Assembly: GCA_947448695.1 (NCBI GenBank) | Contig: CANFOL010000010.1 | Coordinates: forward strand, 1 to 64,000 | Reading direction: 5' to 3' | DNA: 64,000 bases | Origin: Burkholderiaceae bacterium | GTDB lineage: Bacteria; Pseudomonadota; Gammaproteobacteria; Burkholderiales; Burkholderiaceae | In this document: in pieces, positions 27,742 to 35,998 of the stretch | How the letters are laid out: each line of letters starts with the position of its first letter | Numbering within the stretch: position 1 is the stretch's first letter | Position numbers and translations under genes: made by a program | Notes under the pieces: model-generated | Told to the model about the DNA's origin: nothing | Database searches by the model: none | What the model saw: only the letters and a program-made list of their open reading frames with translations

Positions 27742-28491
27742 ATGAAAATATTAGTAGCTGTAAAACGTGTTGTGGATTACAACGTTAAAGTACGTGTCAA
27801 ATCAGATCATTCCGGTGTTGAAACAGCAAATGTCAAAATGTCGATGAATCCATTTGATGAGATTGCTGTTGAAGAAGCGGTCAGACTTAAAGAGTCTGGT
27901 GTGGCAACTGAAGTTATTGCCGTCTCTGTTGGTGTTGCACAGTGTCAAGAAACCTTAAGAACGGCAATGGCGATAGGTGCCGATCGTGCAATATTGGTTG
28001 AAACAGACGAGGAGATTCAACCTCTAGCCGTTGCGAAAATTATGAAAGCGATTGCTGATAAAGAAGCTCCCAAACTGATCATTTTAGGGAAGCAAGCTAT
28101 TGATGATGATAGTAACCAGACAGGGCAAATGTTAGCCGCGCTTATGAATATTCCTCAAGCGACTTTCGCTTCTAAATTAGTGATTGACAATCAACATGCC
28201 CAGGTGACTCGTGAGGTAGATGGTGGTTTAGAAACGATTCGTATTACATTGCCAGCTCTAGTCACTACTGATCTTCGCTTGAATGAGCCAAGGTATGTGA
28301 CGTTGCCAAATATCATGAAGGCAAAGAAAAAAACATTAGACACTTTTAAACCTTCTGATCTCGGTGTAGACGTAAGTCCTCGCCTGAAGATAATCCAAGT
28401 CAACGAACCTTCTAAGCGTCAAGCTGGGGTGATGGTAGCTGATGTAGCTGCCTTAGTTGATAAATTAAAAAATGAAGCAAAGGTAATCTAA
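27742..28491 (+). CDS. etfB: Electron transfer flavoprotein subunit beta
   Basis: The 249-residue AMP-binding subunit of ETF carries electrons from acyl-CoA dehydrogenases to the quinone pool. It shows [52 protein letters not shown] and [26 protein letters not shown] precedes the ATG. etfA starts directly after its stop with no gap. Confidence 0.96.
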   Translation: MKILVAVKRVVDYNVKVRVKSDHSGVETANVKMSMNPFDEIAVEEAVRLKESGVATEVIAVSVGVAQCQETLRTAMAIGADRAILVETDEEIQPLAVAKIMKAIADKEAPKLIILGKQAIDDDSNQTGQMLAALMNIPQATFASKLVIDNQHAQVTREVDGGLETIRITLPALVTTDLRLNEPRYVTLPNIMKAKKKTLDTFKPSDLGVDVSPRLKIIQVNEPSKRQAGVMVADVAALVDKLKNEAKVI

Positions 28492-29430
28492 ATGACCGTA
28501 CTCGTAATCGCTGAATATCAGCAACAACAAATTCAAGCTAGCACATTAAATGTGGTTAGTGCTGCATTACAAATTGATCAAGATGTTCATGTCCTAATCA
28601 TGGGCCAAGAGTTATCAGGCGCTGCAAAAGCTGCCGCCACTATATCTGGAGTAAGTAAAGTGTTAGTAGCTGATGACGCAATTTTTGTGAATCAGTTAGC
28701 AGAAAATTTAACAAGCCAAGTATTATCTATTGCGAAAAACTATACGCATCTTTTAGTGGCTGCAAGTGCAAATGGAAAAAACATCATGCCTCGTATTGCG
28801 GCGTTACTAGATGTTGCTCAGATTTCAGAAATTACTAAGGTCATTAGCTCCGATACCTTTGAACGACCAATTTATGCAGGCAATGCAATTGCTACGATCC
28901 AGTCGGTAGATCCTATCAAAGCTATTACAGTGCGTCCTACTGGATTTGAACCAGTTGCATCAACAGGTGGGCAAGCAAGTATTGAAACAATAAGTTCAGT
29001 ACTAGATGCAGGTATAAGTCAATTTATATCGCGTGAGACTACCAAATCAGATCGCCCGGAGCTTACTGCTGCGAAAATTATTGTTTCTGGTGGTCGAGGT
29101 TTAGGGTCTGCAGAGCAATATCATTTAGTGATGGAGCCTTTAGCAGATAGTTTAGGTGCTGCTTTAGGAGCTTCTCGTGCAGCAGTAGATGCTGGGTATG
29201 TTCCCAATGATTATCAAGTTGGTCAAACTGGAAAAATTGTAGCCCCTCAGTTGTATGTTGCGGTTGGAATTTCGGGGGCGATTCAACATTTAGCTGGAAT
29301 GAAAGATTCTAAGGTCATCGTAGCAATCAATAAAGATCCTGAGGCACCCATTTTTGGTGTGGCCGATTATGGCTTAGTTGCTGATTTATTTACTGCAGTA
29401 CCTGAACTTGTTGCAGCAATGAAAAACTAA
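28492..29430 (+). CDS. etfA: Electron transfer flavoprotein subunit alpha
   Basis: The 312-residue FAD-binding subunit of ETF. The C-terminal FAD domain has IIVSGGRGLGSAEQY, LGASRAAVDAGYVPNDYQVGQTG, LYVAVGISGAIQHLAGM and INKDPEAPIFGVADYGLVAD. It lies between etfB and the acyl-CoA dehydrogenase that probably reduces it. Confidence 0.96.
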   Translation: MTVLVIAEYQQQQIQASTLNVVSAALQIDQDVHVLIMGQELSGAAKAAATISGVSKVLVADDAIFVNQLAENLTSQVLSIAKNYTHLLVAASANGKNIMPRIAALLDVAQISEITKVISSDTFERPIYAGNAIATIQSVDPIKAITVRPTGFEPVASTGGQASIETISSVLDAGISQFISRETTKSDRPELTAAKIIVSGGRGLGSAEQYHLVMEPLADSLGAALGASRAAVDAGYVPNDYQVGQTGKIVAPQLYVAVGISGAIQHLAGMKDSKVIVAINKDPEAPIFGVADYGLVADLFTAVPELVAAMKN

Positions 29431-29454
29431 ATGTATTACCACTAGGGGAAATCT

Positions 29455-31242
29455 ATGACGTATCAAGCGCCTGTAAAAGAGATGATGTTTTTAATGAATC
29501 ACTTAGCAGGACTTGAAAAAATCAGACAATTGCCTTATTTTTCTGAAGCGAGTATTGATGCAGATACTGCTGAGGCGATACTAAATGAGTCTGCGAAATT
29601 TTCTGAAGAAGTTCTCGCGCCCCTTAACTGGATTGGTGATCAACAACCAAGTCATTTTGTGGATGGTCATGTTGTAACAACGCCGGGCTTTAAAGACGCT
29701 TTTGATAAATATGTCGCAGCCGGATGGCAGGGTGTTACACATCCTTCTGAATATGGAGGACAAGGCTTACCAAAGATTATTTCTACAGCGTGTCAAGAAA
29801 TGGCGAACTCCGCCTGTTTGTCATTTTCTTTATGTCCGATGCTTACTGATGGTGCAATTGAAGCCCTCATCGTAGCAGCAAGTGAAGATTTAAAAAAGCG
29901 CTTTATTCCGAATATGATTTCTGGAAAATGGACCGGGACAATGAATTTAACAGAGCCGCAAGCTGGTTCTGATTTAGCACTTGTTCGAACACGCGCAGAA
30001 CCTATAGGTGATGGTACTTACAAAATTTTCGGAACGAAGATTTATATCACTTATGGCGAGCATGATTTTTCTGAAAATATTATTCATTTGGTATTAGCAA
30101 GAACGCCGACAGCGCCAGACGGGGTAAAGGGTATATCTTTATTTGTGGTGCCTAAATTTATGGTGGATGAGCAAGGAAATATTGGCAATCGAAATGACGT
30201 GCACTGTATTTCGATTGAACATAAATTAGGTATTAAGGCTAGCCCAACTTCTGTATTGCAGTATGGTGATCATGGCGGTGCCATTGGATATTTAGTCGGT
30301 GAAGAGAACCGTGGTTTAGAGTATATGTTCATTATGATGAATGCAGCACGTTTTGGTGTGGGTATGCAAGGGGTATCTCTTGCTGAGATGTCTTATCAAA
30401 AGGCTGTTCGTTATGCAAAAGAGCGGATTCAGAGCAGAGATCTTGCAGGGTCGACTGGTTCGGTTGCGATCATTCACCATCCTGATGTGAAGCGTATGCT
30501 CATGACAATGCGCGCCTATACCGAAGGTGCTAGAGCACTTGCTTATGTTGCTGTAGCAGCATCTGATGCAGCTGAACATGCCTTGGATGAAAAAACGAGA
30601 CTAGAAAACCAGGCCTTTTATGAGTTTTTAGTTCCGATTATTAAAGGCTTTTCCACCGAAATGGCTGTGCAGGTTGCCAGTCTTGGAGTTCAGGTTCATG
30701 GTGGAATGGGCTTCATTGAAGAAACTGGAGCGGCACAGTATTATCGTGATGCAAGAATTTTGCCCATTTATGAAGGAACAACTGCGATTCAAGCAAACGA
30801 TTTGATTGGTAGAAAAACCTTACGAGATGGTGGCGCTGTCGCAAAGGCAATTAGTAAACAAATTGAGCTTACTGAAGAAGCGTTAAGCTCATCAGGCTCT
30901 GATGCGGCCAAGATGATGTTAGAGCAATTAAAGCTTGCCAGGCATGCATTAGAAAAAGTAGTGGTGTATATTTTAATGAATGTAAAGTCAGATATTAAAG
31001 CAGTGTTTGCGGGTAGTGTGCCTTACTTACAAATTTGTGGGCTCACGCTAGCAGGCTGGCAGATGGCAAGAGCATTACTCGAGGCTGAGAAATTGCACGA
31101 TCAAGACTCAGACTTTTATCAAGCCAAAATTAGCACAGCACAGTTTTATGCACAACATTTACTCACCCAAGTTCCAGGGATTGCGAAGTCCATTATGGAA
31201 GGTGGCAGAGTGACAAATGAGCTAAAACCGGAACAGTTCTAA
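29455..31242 (+). CDS. Acyl-CoA dehydrogenase, long form
   Basis: The 595-residue FAD enzyme performs the first step of beta-oxidation. It has an N-terminal extension (YQAPVKEMMFLMNHLAGLEK), the dehydrogenase core with MNLTEPQAGSDLALVRTRA and GGMGFIEETGAAQYYRD, and the base-containing LPIYEGTTAIQANDL. A C-terminal extra domain (to …VTNELKPEQF) is typical of this family. TAGGGGAAA precedes the ATG. Electrons would pass to the EtfAB encoded just upstream. Substrate chain length is unknown. Confidence 0.92.
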   Translation: MTYQAPVKEMMFLMNHLAGLEKIRQLPYFSEASIDADTAEAILNESAKFSEEVLAPLNWIGDQQPSHFVDGHVVTTPGFKDAFDKYVAAGWQGVTHPSEYGGQGLPKIISTACQEMANSACLSFSLCPMLTDGAIEALIVAASEDLKKRFIPNMISGKWTGTMNLTEPQAGSDLALVRTRAEPIGDGTYKIFGTKIYITYGEHDFSENIIHLVLARTPTAPDGVKGISLFVVPKFMVDEQGNIGNRNDVHCISIEHKLGIKASPTSVLQYGDHGGAIGYLVGEENRGLEYMFIMMNAARFGVGMQGVSLAEMSYQKAVRYAKERIQSRDLAGSTGSVAIIHHPDVKRMLMTMRAYTEGARALAYVAVAASDAAEHALDEKTRLENQAFYEFLVPIIKGFSTEMAVQVASLGVQVHGGMGFIEETGAAQYYRDARILPIYEGTTAIQANDLIGRKTLRDGGAVAKAISKQIELTEEALSSSGSDAAKMMLEQLKLARHALEKVVVYILMNVKSDIKAVFAGSVPYLQICGLTLAGWQMARALLEAEKLHDQDSDFYQAKISTAQFYAQHLLTQVPGIAKSIMEGGRVTNELKPEQF

Positions 31243-31263
31243 TCAGAACATCACTCTCAATGA

Positions 31264-31713
31264 TTACTTAGAAATCTCTTTAGCGGCTTCTACTTGGCTG
31301 ATGAAGTATTGCTCAAAAGCAATCGCTAGACCACTCATGAGAACAAATGCGCCGACCAATAAAGTGATGATCATGCAGATAATAATGAGCCATCCAGATT
31401 GATTTTTCTTGGTTTGACCTGTATTAAATTGTGCATCAAAACGATCATCTAAACGAAGACCAAACACAAGCGTACAAAGCCAGCTCGTGAGTAATGAGAT
31501 TTCACCAAGAGCAACAGCAAGCCAGCCTAAAAGAGAAGCTTTTTCAGTATGCGCTAGTTCAAACCAGCCCCAAACACCAAATAGTAAAGCAATCAGTTGT
31601 AGATAAAACCAAGGTGAATTTTTCCCTTTTAGATAAAGCCAATGAAGGCCAGTGCCTGGTAAGAAAAGACTGAGTAAACAAACAACAAGTTTTGATTTAA
31701 AGGTGTTTTTCAT
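31264..31713 (-). CDS. Small membrane protein, TM2-like
   Basis: The 149-residue protein has a TM2-like start (KSKLVVCLLSLFLPGTGLHWLYL) and about four hydrophobic helices: residues ~8-25, ~35-50, ~60-85 and ~108-132. The loop before the last carries a polar segment (RLDDRFDAQFNTGQTKKNQ). Function is unknown; TM2 similarity is by eye only. It converges on the acyl-CoA dehydrogenase, with 21 nt between stops, and its upstream side faces a toxin-antitoxin pair. Confidence 0.65.
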   Translation of the reverse strand: MKNTFKSKLVVCLLSLFLPGTGLHWLYLKGKNSPWFYLQLIALLFGVWGWFELAHTEKASLLGWLAVALGEISLLTSWLCTLVFGLRLDDRFDAQFNTGQTKKNQSGWLIIICMIITLLVGAFVLMSGLAIAFEQYFISQVEAAKEISK

Positions 31714-31779
31714 ATTGTCAAATCATACCCTAAATCCTTAATTCTTAAAGGTTTTAGGGGTATTTTATATGTTTGAGTA

Positions 31780-31820
31780 TTGATTGGAGACTTATTGTAA
31801 TGTATATTTTGGGATACAAT
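31780..31820 (+). promoter_or_regulatory. Promoter and operator-like repeat of the HI1419/HI1420-type module
   Basis: TTGATT (31780-31785), a 17-nt spacer and TATATT (31803-31808) make a plausible sigma-70 promoter. ATTGTA (31794-31799) and TACAAT (31815-31820) form an inverted repeat flanking the -10 box and touching the toxin's first ATG, a place suited to autorepression. The transcript would be almost leaderless. Confidence 0.42.
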
Positions 31821-32127
31821 GCGTATGATAAATGTCCAAATAACAGATGAATTTAAATATTGCTTGAAAGGACTAAAAAACCTTACGGTCAAGGGACAAA
31901 TTCTAATGAGAGTTGATCGTGCTGAAGAGGGAAATCTTGGTAATTGGAAGTTTTTAAGGGAAGGTATTTTTGAAATGAAGATTGATGTCGGACCTGGTTA
32001 TCGTATTTATTTCACTAAACATGGGCAAGAGCTCATTATTCTTTTAGCTGGTGGAAATAAATCCTCTCAAGATAGAGATATAAAGTTAGCAATTGACCTA
32101 CCTAAATCGTTAAAAAAAGGAGATTGA
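31819..32127 (+). CDS. Type II toxin, RelE/ParE superfamily (HI1419-type)
   Basis: The 102-residue protein is of the phage Gp49-like/addiction-module-killer group. Hallmarks are LKNLTVKGQILMRVDRAEEGNLGNWKF, GIFEMKIDVGPGYRIYFT and ILLAGGNKSSQDRDIKLA. Relatives are predicted ribosome-dependent mRNA interferases. The toxin-first order matches HI1419/HI1420 modules. Start is ATG or the second ATG two codons on. It inserts between otherwise conserved genes. Confidence 0.87.
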   Translation: MRMINVQITDEFKYCLKGLKNLTVKGQILMRVDRAEEGNLGNWKFLREGIFEMKIDVGPGYRIYFTKHGQELIILLAGGNKSSQDRDIKLAIDLPKSLKKGD

Positions 32128-32128
32128 T

Positions 32129-32419
32129 ATGGTTAAAGTTAGTAAGTGGGATAGCGCTGAATATCTTCAAACTGAAGAAGATATAGCTCAATACTTTAAA
32201 GCTTGTGTAGATGAAGCTGGCGACGATGCAGCTTTTATTGCTAAAGCTTTAGGGAATATTGCTAAAGCACGCGGGATGACACAACTTTCTAAACAAACAA
32301 ATATGGGACGAGAAAGCCTATATAAAGCACTGTCTGGAGAGGGTAATCCAAGTTTTGCGACCATATTAAAAGTGATAGATGCACTTGGTTTAAAAATTGA
32401 AGGTTCTGTAAAGGCTTGA
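32129..32419 (+). CDS. Antitoxin with HTH domain (HI1420-type)
   Basis: The 96-residue addiction-module antidote starts 1 nt after the toxin stop behind AAAGGAGAT. The N-terminus (KWDSAEYLQTEEDIAQYFKACVDE) is the HI1420-family signature. A helix-turn-helix covers residues ~50-90 (IAKARGMTQLSKQTNMGRESLYKALSGEGNPSF). It should neutralise the upstream toxin and repress their promoter. Confidence 0.9.
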   Translation: MVKVSKWDSAEYLQTEEDIAQYFKACVDEAGDDAAFIAKALGNIAKARGMTQLSKQTNMGRESLYKALSGEGNPSFATILKVIDALGLKIEGSVKA

Positions 32420-32432
32420 CTACAATATTCGC

Positions 32433-32954
32433 TCATGGTTGGCCACGTCTACCAAAGGCGAGAACATCTCCAGATCGACCAATGAGTAGTAATTGATCAT
32501 TTTTCATTTGGATCGATCGATAATCTTGAAGTTGATTCAAGAAATCTTTCTCGAGTTCCATCCGGTAGTTTTCAGCACACATCATCCTTGTGCTACCCAT
32601 TTTTCCGATTTCAATCGCATTTTTAGAGTCTGTTGTGATCGTTCCAAAAAAGCGATTACAACCTGAATAGCCAGTAATCATTTTTTTTTCATCGCTAAAT
32701 TCGATGATGATGGGTTCACCATTATCCCCGTGAGGAATTTTGCGAATTTGTCCTTTTCCAGAGGCATTAGGTGGGTAAATCCAACGTACGAGCTCCCAGC
32801 GACCATTGAGTTGGGATAAAGGAGGTGATGAGCAAGAATTGCAATCTGGGAGCATAGTTGAGCAGGCACTGATGAAAAAGGTCCCTAAAAAGACAAAACT
32901 TAAGCGGAAAAAAGAGAAAATTGAGCTGAAAGGGGAATAAAAGTTTGTCTGCAT
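32433..32954 (-). CDS. META-domain lipoprotein
   Basis: The 173-residue product has a hydrophobic signal ending in a lipobox-like FFISAC, so lipid attachment at that Cys is likely. The mature part is a META (HslJ-like) domain: LNGRWELVRW, PIIIEFSDEKKMITGYSGCNRFFGT, MGSTRMMCAENYRMELEKDFLNQL and LLLIGRSGDVLAF. HslJ-type proteins are envelope proteins linked to antibiotic stress; the role here is unknown. It converges on the antitoxin gene and diverges from rpsP. Confidence 0.83.
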   Translation of the reverse strand: MQTNFYSPFSSIFSFFRLSFVFLGTFFISACSTMLPDCNSCSSPPLSQLNGRWELVRWIYPPNASGKGQIRKIPHGDNGEPIIIEFSDEKKMITGYSGCNRFFGTITTDSKNAIEIGKMGSTRMMCAENYRMELEKDFLNQLQDYRSIQMKNDQLLLIGRSGDVLAFGRRGQP

Positions 32955-32973
32955 GGCTGATTTAAGATAAAAT
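32945..32973 (+). promoter_or_regulatory. Candidate promoter for rpsP-rimM-trmD-rplS
   Basis: TTGTCT (32945-32950), a 17-nt spacer and TAAAAT (32968-32973) match sigma-70 boxes 4/6 and 5/6. The -35 lies within the start of the divergent META gene. A leader of about 120 nt would result. Confidence 0.42.
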
Positions 32974-33101
32974 AGTGAGTTTTCTAGGGTAGTAAATTCA
33001 GATTATTTTGTATTAGAAATAATGCACTTTGGTTACAAATTGGAACTAAAGTTGAGTTTACACCTACATTTTTTTATTTTTGTTTAATTTGAGGAATTCT
33101 T

Positions 33102-33356
33102 ATGGTCGTCATTCGACTCGCACGCGGTGGTTCAAAAAAGCGTCCCTTTTATAGTGTTGTGGTTACTGATAAGCGTAATCGTCGTGACTCTAACTTTGTA
33201 GAGCGTCTTGGTTATTACAATCCAAGAGCAGTATCTACAGAGCAGGGTTTCCGTGTTGCTCAAGATCGTTTAACTTATTGGACTGGTGTTGGTGCAGAAA
33301 TGTCTCCGACAGTAAAACGTTTAATTAAACAACACAGCACAACTGCAGCGAACTAA
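33102..33356 (+). CDS. rpsP: 30S ribosomal protein S16
   Basis: The 84-residue ribosomal protein shows [43 protein letters not shown] in short blocks typical of S16. GAGGAATT precedes the ATG. It is the first gene of the conserved rpsP-rimM-trmD-rplS unit. Confidence 0.97.
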   Translation: MVVIRLARGGSKKRPFYSVVVTDKRNRRDSNFVERLGYYNPRAVSTEQGFRVAQDRLTYWTGVGAEMSPTVKRLIKQHSTTAAN

Positions 33357-33360
33357 TTTT

Positions 33361-33379
33361 GATGGGGAATATCCCCATC
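33361..33379 (+). promoter_or_regulatory. Perfect hairpin between rpsP and rimM
   Basis: GATGGGGA-ATA-TCCCCATC forms an 8-bp GC-rich stem, 4 nt after the rpsP stop and about 16 nt before the rimM ATG. No U-tract follows. It may protect the rpsP message or lower rimM expression; rimM and trmD are known to be expressed far below rpsP and rplS in E. coli. Confidence 0.6.
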
Positions 33380-33395
33380 CTGAGGTGGCGTCACT

Positions 33396-33923
33396 ATGAC
33401 GGCTGAGAACAATGATTTAATCGAAGTCGGTACTGTGATTGAAGCATATGGTATCCGTGGCGCCCTCAAAATTCGGCCTTTTTCTAATGATCCTGTTGCA
33501 CTCTTAGCCGCGAAAGAAATTTGGCTGAGTGGTGTTCGTCTTCCAGAAATGAAGGATTTTTCGGTCTATAAAGCGAAAGAGCATAGTGGCACAGTGATTC
33601 TTGAGCTTGTTGGTTTGACAGATCGGGAGATTGCTTTATCTTTTAAATCAGCGGTGGTATTGGTACCTAGATCTAAGTTTCCAGTACTCGAAGATAACGA
33701 GTATTACTGGGCTGATCTGATGGGTGCGCAGGTTCATAATCAGCAAAATGAGTTGATAGGCATTGTTAAAGAAATTGTTGATAACAGTGCGCAAACGGTG
33801 CTGATCGTCTCTGAAGATGAAAAGAAACAGCATTTAATTCCTTTCGTTGAATCCTTCATCATTGAGGTTGATTTAGAGAGTACGCCCAAGAAAATTAGCG
33901 TTGACTGGCAAAAAGACTGGTAA
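33396..33923 (+). CDS. rimM: Ribosome maturation factor RimM
   Basis: The 175-residue factor for 16S 3'-domain (head) assembly binds S19. The N-terminal barrel shows [23 protein letters not shown]; the C-terminal PRC-barrel has [13 protein letters not shown] and [23 protein letters not shown] precedes the ATG. Ten nucleotides separate it from trmD. Confidence 0.95.
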   Translation: MTAENNDLIEVGTVIEAYGIRGALKIRPFSNDPVALLAAKEIWLSGVRLPEMKDFSVYKAKEHSGTVILELVGLTDREIALSFKSAVVLVPRSKFPVLEDNEYYWADLMGAQVHNQQNELIGIVKEIVDNSAQTVLIVSEDEKKQHLIPFVESFIIEVDLESTPKKISVDWQKDW

Positions 33924-33933
33924 GGTAGTCGAT

Positions 33934-34674
33934 ATGCGCTTTGATATTATTAGTATTTTTCCAGAAATGTTTGAAATCATCCATGCGGGAGGGGTGGTTG
34001 GACGTGCTTTGGAAAAGCATCATTTCGCCCTTCAAACTTGGAATCCTAGGGCCTATACAACGGATAATCGTAAGACTGTAGATGATCGTGCTTATGGTGG
34101 TGGTCCTGGTATGGTAATGATGGCTGAGCCATTAGAGAAGACTCTCACGGCGATTAAACAAGATCAAAGTAAAGTTGGGCCAGTAGTTCTGCTTTCTCCC
34201 CATGGCAGGCGATTTGATCAGCAAATGGCAATCAATTTACTTCAACACGAGCAAATCACTTTAGTCTGCGGTCGTTATGAGGCTGTCGATCAGCGATTTA
34301 TTGAAAGAAACGTTGATCTGGAGATAAGCTTAGGGGATTTTGTGCTTTCCGGAGGGGAAATCCCCGCGATGGCGATGATTGATGCCATGGTTCGGCTAAT
34401 TCCTGGGGTATTGGGAGACAAGGACTCTGCACAGCAGGATAGCTTTATGGATGGTTTACTTGACTGCCCACACTATACAAGGCCTGAAATATATGAAAAT
34501 TCTGTTGTGCCAAGCGTGCTTTTAGGTGGAAATCATGCCATAATAGAGGGCTGGCGTCGTGAGCAATCTTTGCTTGCCACCCAACTGAGGCGTCCTGATT
34601 TAATCGAGGCGGCTCGCAAAAAAGGGTTGTTAAGTAGTAAAGATGAACTTTTCTTAAAGAGCATCCAAGCATAA
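33934..34674 (+). CDS. trmD: tRNA (guanine-N1)-methyltransferase
   Basis: The 246-residue SPOUT-class enzyme makes m1G37 in tRNAs. Motifs are [43 protein letters not shown] and the knotted SAM site [14 protein letters not shown]. The track start overlaps rimM; the ATG 33 nt further gives the normal N-terminus. Confidence 0.96.
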   Translation: MRFDIISIFPEMFEIIHAGGVVGRALEKHHFALQTWNPRAYTTDNRKTVDDRAYGGGPGMVMMAEPLEKTLTAIKQDQSKVGPVVLLSPHGRRFDQQMAINLLQHEQITLVCGRYEAVDQRFIERNVDLEISLGDFVLSGGEIPAMAMIDAMVRLIPGVLGDKDSAQQDSFMDGLLDCPHYTRPEIYENSVVPSVLLGGNHAIIEGWRREQSLLATQLRRPDLIEAARKKGLLSSKDELFLKSIQA

Positions 34675-34762
34675 ATACTTAGCAGTTTTAATATTCGTAT
34701 CCTCTTTCAGGTCCAAACTGGTTTTGGGATCAACGCTGAAATGATGCATAAGGAGTTAGAAG

Positions 34763-35152
34763 ATGAATCTCATCGAAAAAATTGAGCAAGAAGAAATTGC
34801 TCGCCTAACGGCAAACAAAGTAGTTCCTGATTTCGCACCTGGCGATACTCTCGTTGTTAATGTCAACGTTGTTGAAGGAACTCGTAAACGTTCACAGGCT
34901 TTTGAGGGTGTTGTGATTGCCAAGCGCAATCGTGGCCTGAATTCAAGCTTTATCGTACGTAAAATTTCATCTGGTGAAGGTGTTGAAAGAACATTCCAAA
35001 CTTACTCACCACTCATTGCAAGTATTGAAGTGAAGCGCAGAGGTGATGTACGCCGTGCGAAACTTTATTATCTTCGTGAGCGTTCAGGTAAGTCTGCACG
35101 TATTAAGGAGAAGTTAGTTTCTCGTAAAGTTAAAGAGACTGCTGCACAGTAA
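34763..35152 (+). CDS. rplS: 50S ribosomal protein L19
   Basis: The 129-residue protein at the 30S-50S interface shows [52 protein letters not shown] and [30 protein letters not shown] precedes the ATG. It ends the operon before a terminator. Confidence 0.97.
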   Translation: MNLIEKIEQEEIARLTANKVVPDFAPGDTLVVNVNVVEGTRKRSQAFEGVVIAKRNRGLNSSFIVRKISSGEGVERTFQTYSPLIASIEVKRRGDVRRAKLYYLRERSGKSARIKEKLVSRKVKETAAQ

Positions 35153-35187
35153 TTTTTCTTTAAGCTGACTATTTCAGCTCCATAACA

Positions 35188-35224
35188 ACCCTTGTAAAGA
35201 CTTTTGTCTTGCAAGGGTTTTTTA
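35188..35224 (+). terminator. Rho-independent terminator after rplS
   Basis: ACCCTTGtaAAGAC and GTCTTGCAAGGGT form a long stem with one bulge and mismatch around TTTT, followed by six Ts. The tail reaches the 3' end of the converging ModA-like gene. Confidence 0.85.
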
Positions 35225-35227
35225 TTG

Positions 35228-35998
35228 CTACTTCGGTAAAGTAAGCATTCCATTTTTCTGAATCGACTCATGTGCTTTTTCAGAATGAAGTAATTGAATC
35301 AGTTGTTTTGCAGACTCGGTATATTCAGATCCCTTCACAATCGCAGCAGAAAAAGTTTGGAGTAATTGTGCTTGATCTGGAAGCGAGCCCAGCAAATGAA
35401 CACCTGGAACATTGACTAGTTCACTGCTTGGCTGAATCGCTATCTTCACCTTACCTGAAGCGACTAACGCGGCAGATTGGCTACCGCGCTCCGTTACAGT
35501 AACCGTAATAAAAGGAGTTAATCCTAAGCGTGGGAAAAGTTCTTGAGTTAGATAAATACCACTGGTACTCCCAGGAACGGCGACTGTTTTTAGCTCGAGT
35601 AAAGTTTTTTTCAAAGCATCGACAGTGGAAATATCTGGAATCGGTGAGCTAGTAGCTACTCCAGCACCCAATGGAGCAATCGCTAAATCAACATCAGAGC
35701 CCGCAAGAATACGATTTTGTTCAATGAGTTCAGTGAGACCTTCGCGGGACATAATCACCACGTCAGCACGCGTGCCTTTTTGCAATTGAGCTTTAATTGT
35801 TGACGGACCAATACCTTGAGAGGCACCAGAAAGAGTCGATACTTTCAAACCAGTGGCTTGCTCAAATTGCGGTAAGAGCTGTTGATAGGGACCATTAAAG
35901 CCACCTGAAATCATGACTTGAAGTTGTGCCATAGCAGAAGAGCTCATAAAAAAAATAAAAATAAAACCAATAGTTCCGTATTTTAAGAAGAGTGCCAT
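35228..35998 (-). CDS. Orphan ModA-like periplasmic substrate-binding protein
   Basis: The 256-residue product has a signal peptide (FIFIFFMSSSAMA) and a type II periplasmic-binding fold of the molybdate-like SBP_bac_11 group: MISGGFNGPYQQLLPQFEQATG, STIKAQLQKGTRADVVIMSREGL, TVAVPGSTSGIYLTQELFPRLG and KVKIAIQPSSEL. No ABC permease or ATPase lies nearby, so the ligand is unknown and need not be molybdate. Its ATG directly follows the TAA of the upstream serine hydrolase (no gap), so the two are probably made together. Confidence 0.8.
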   Translation of the reverse strand: MALFLKYGTIGFIFIFFMSSSAMAQLQVMISGGFNGPYQQLLPQFEQATGLKVSTLSGASQGIGPSTIKAQLQKGTRADVVIMSREGLTELIEQNRILAGSDVDLAIAPLGAGVATSSPIPDISTVDALKKTLLELKTVAVPGSTSGIYLTQELFPRLGLTPFITVTVTERGSQSAALVASGKVKIAIQPSSELVNVPGVHLLGSLPDQAQLLQTFSAAIVKGSEYTESAKQLIQLLHSEKAHESIQKNGMLTLPK

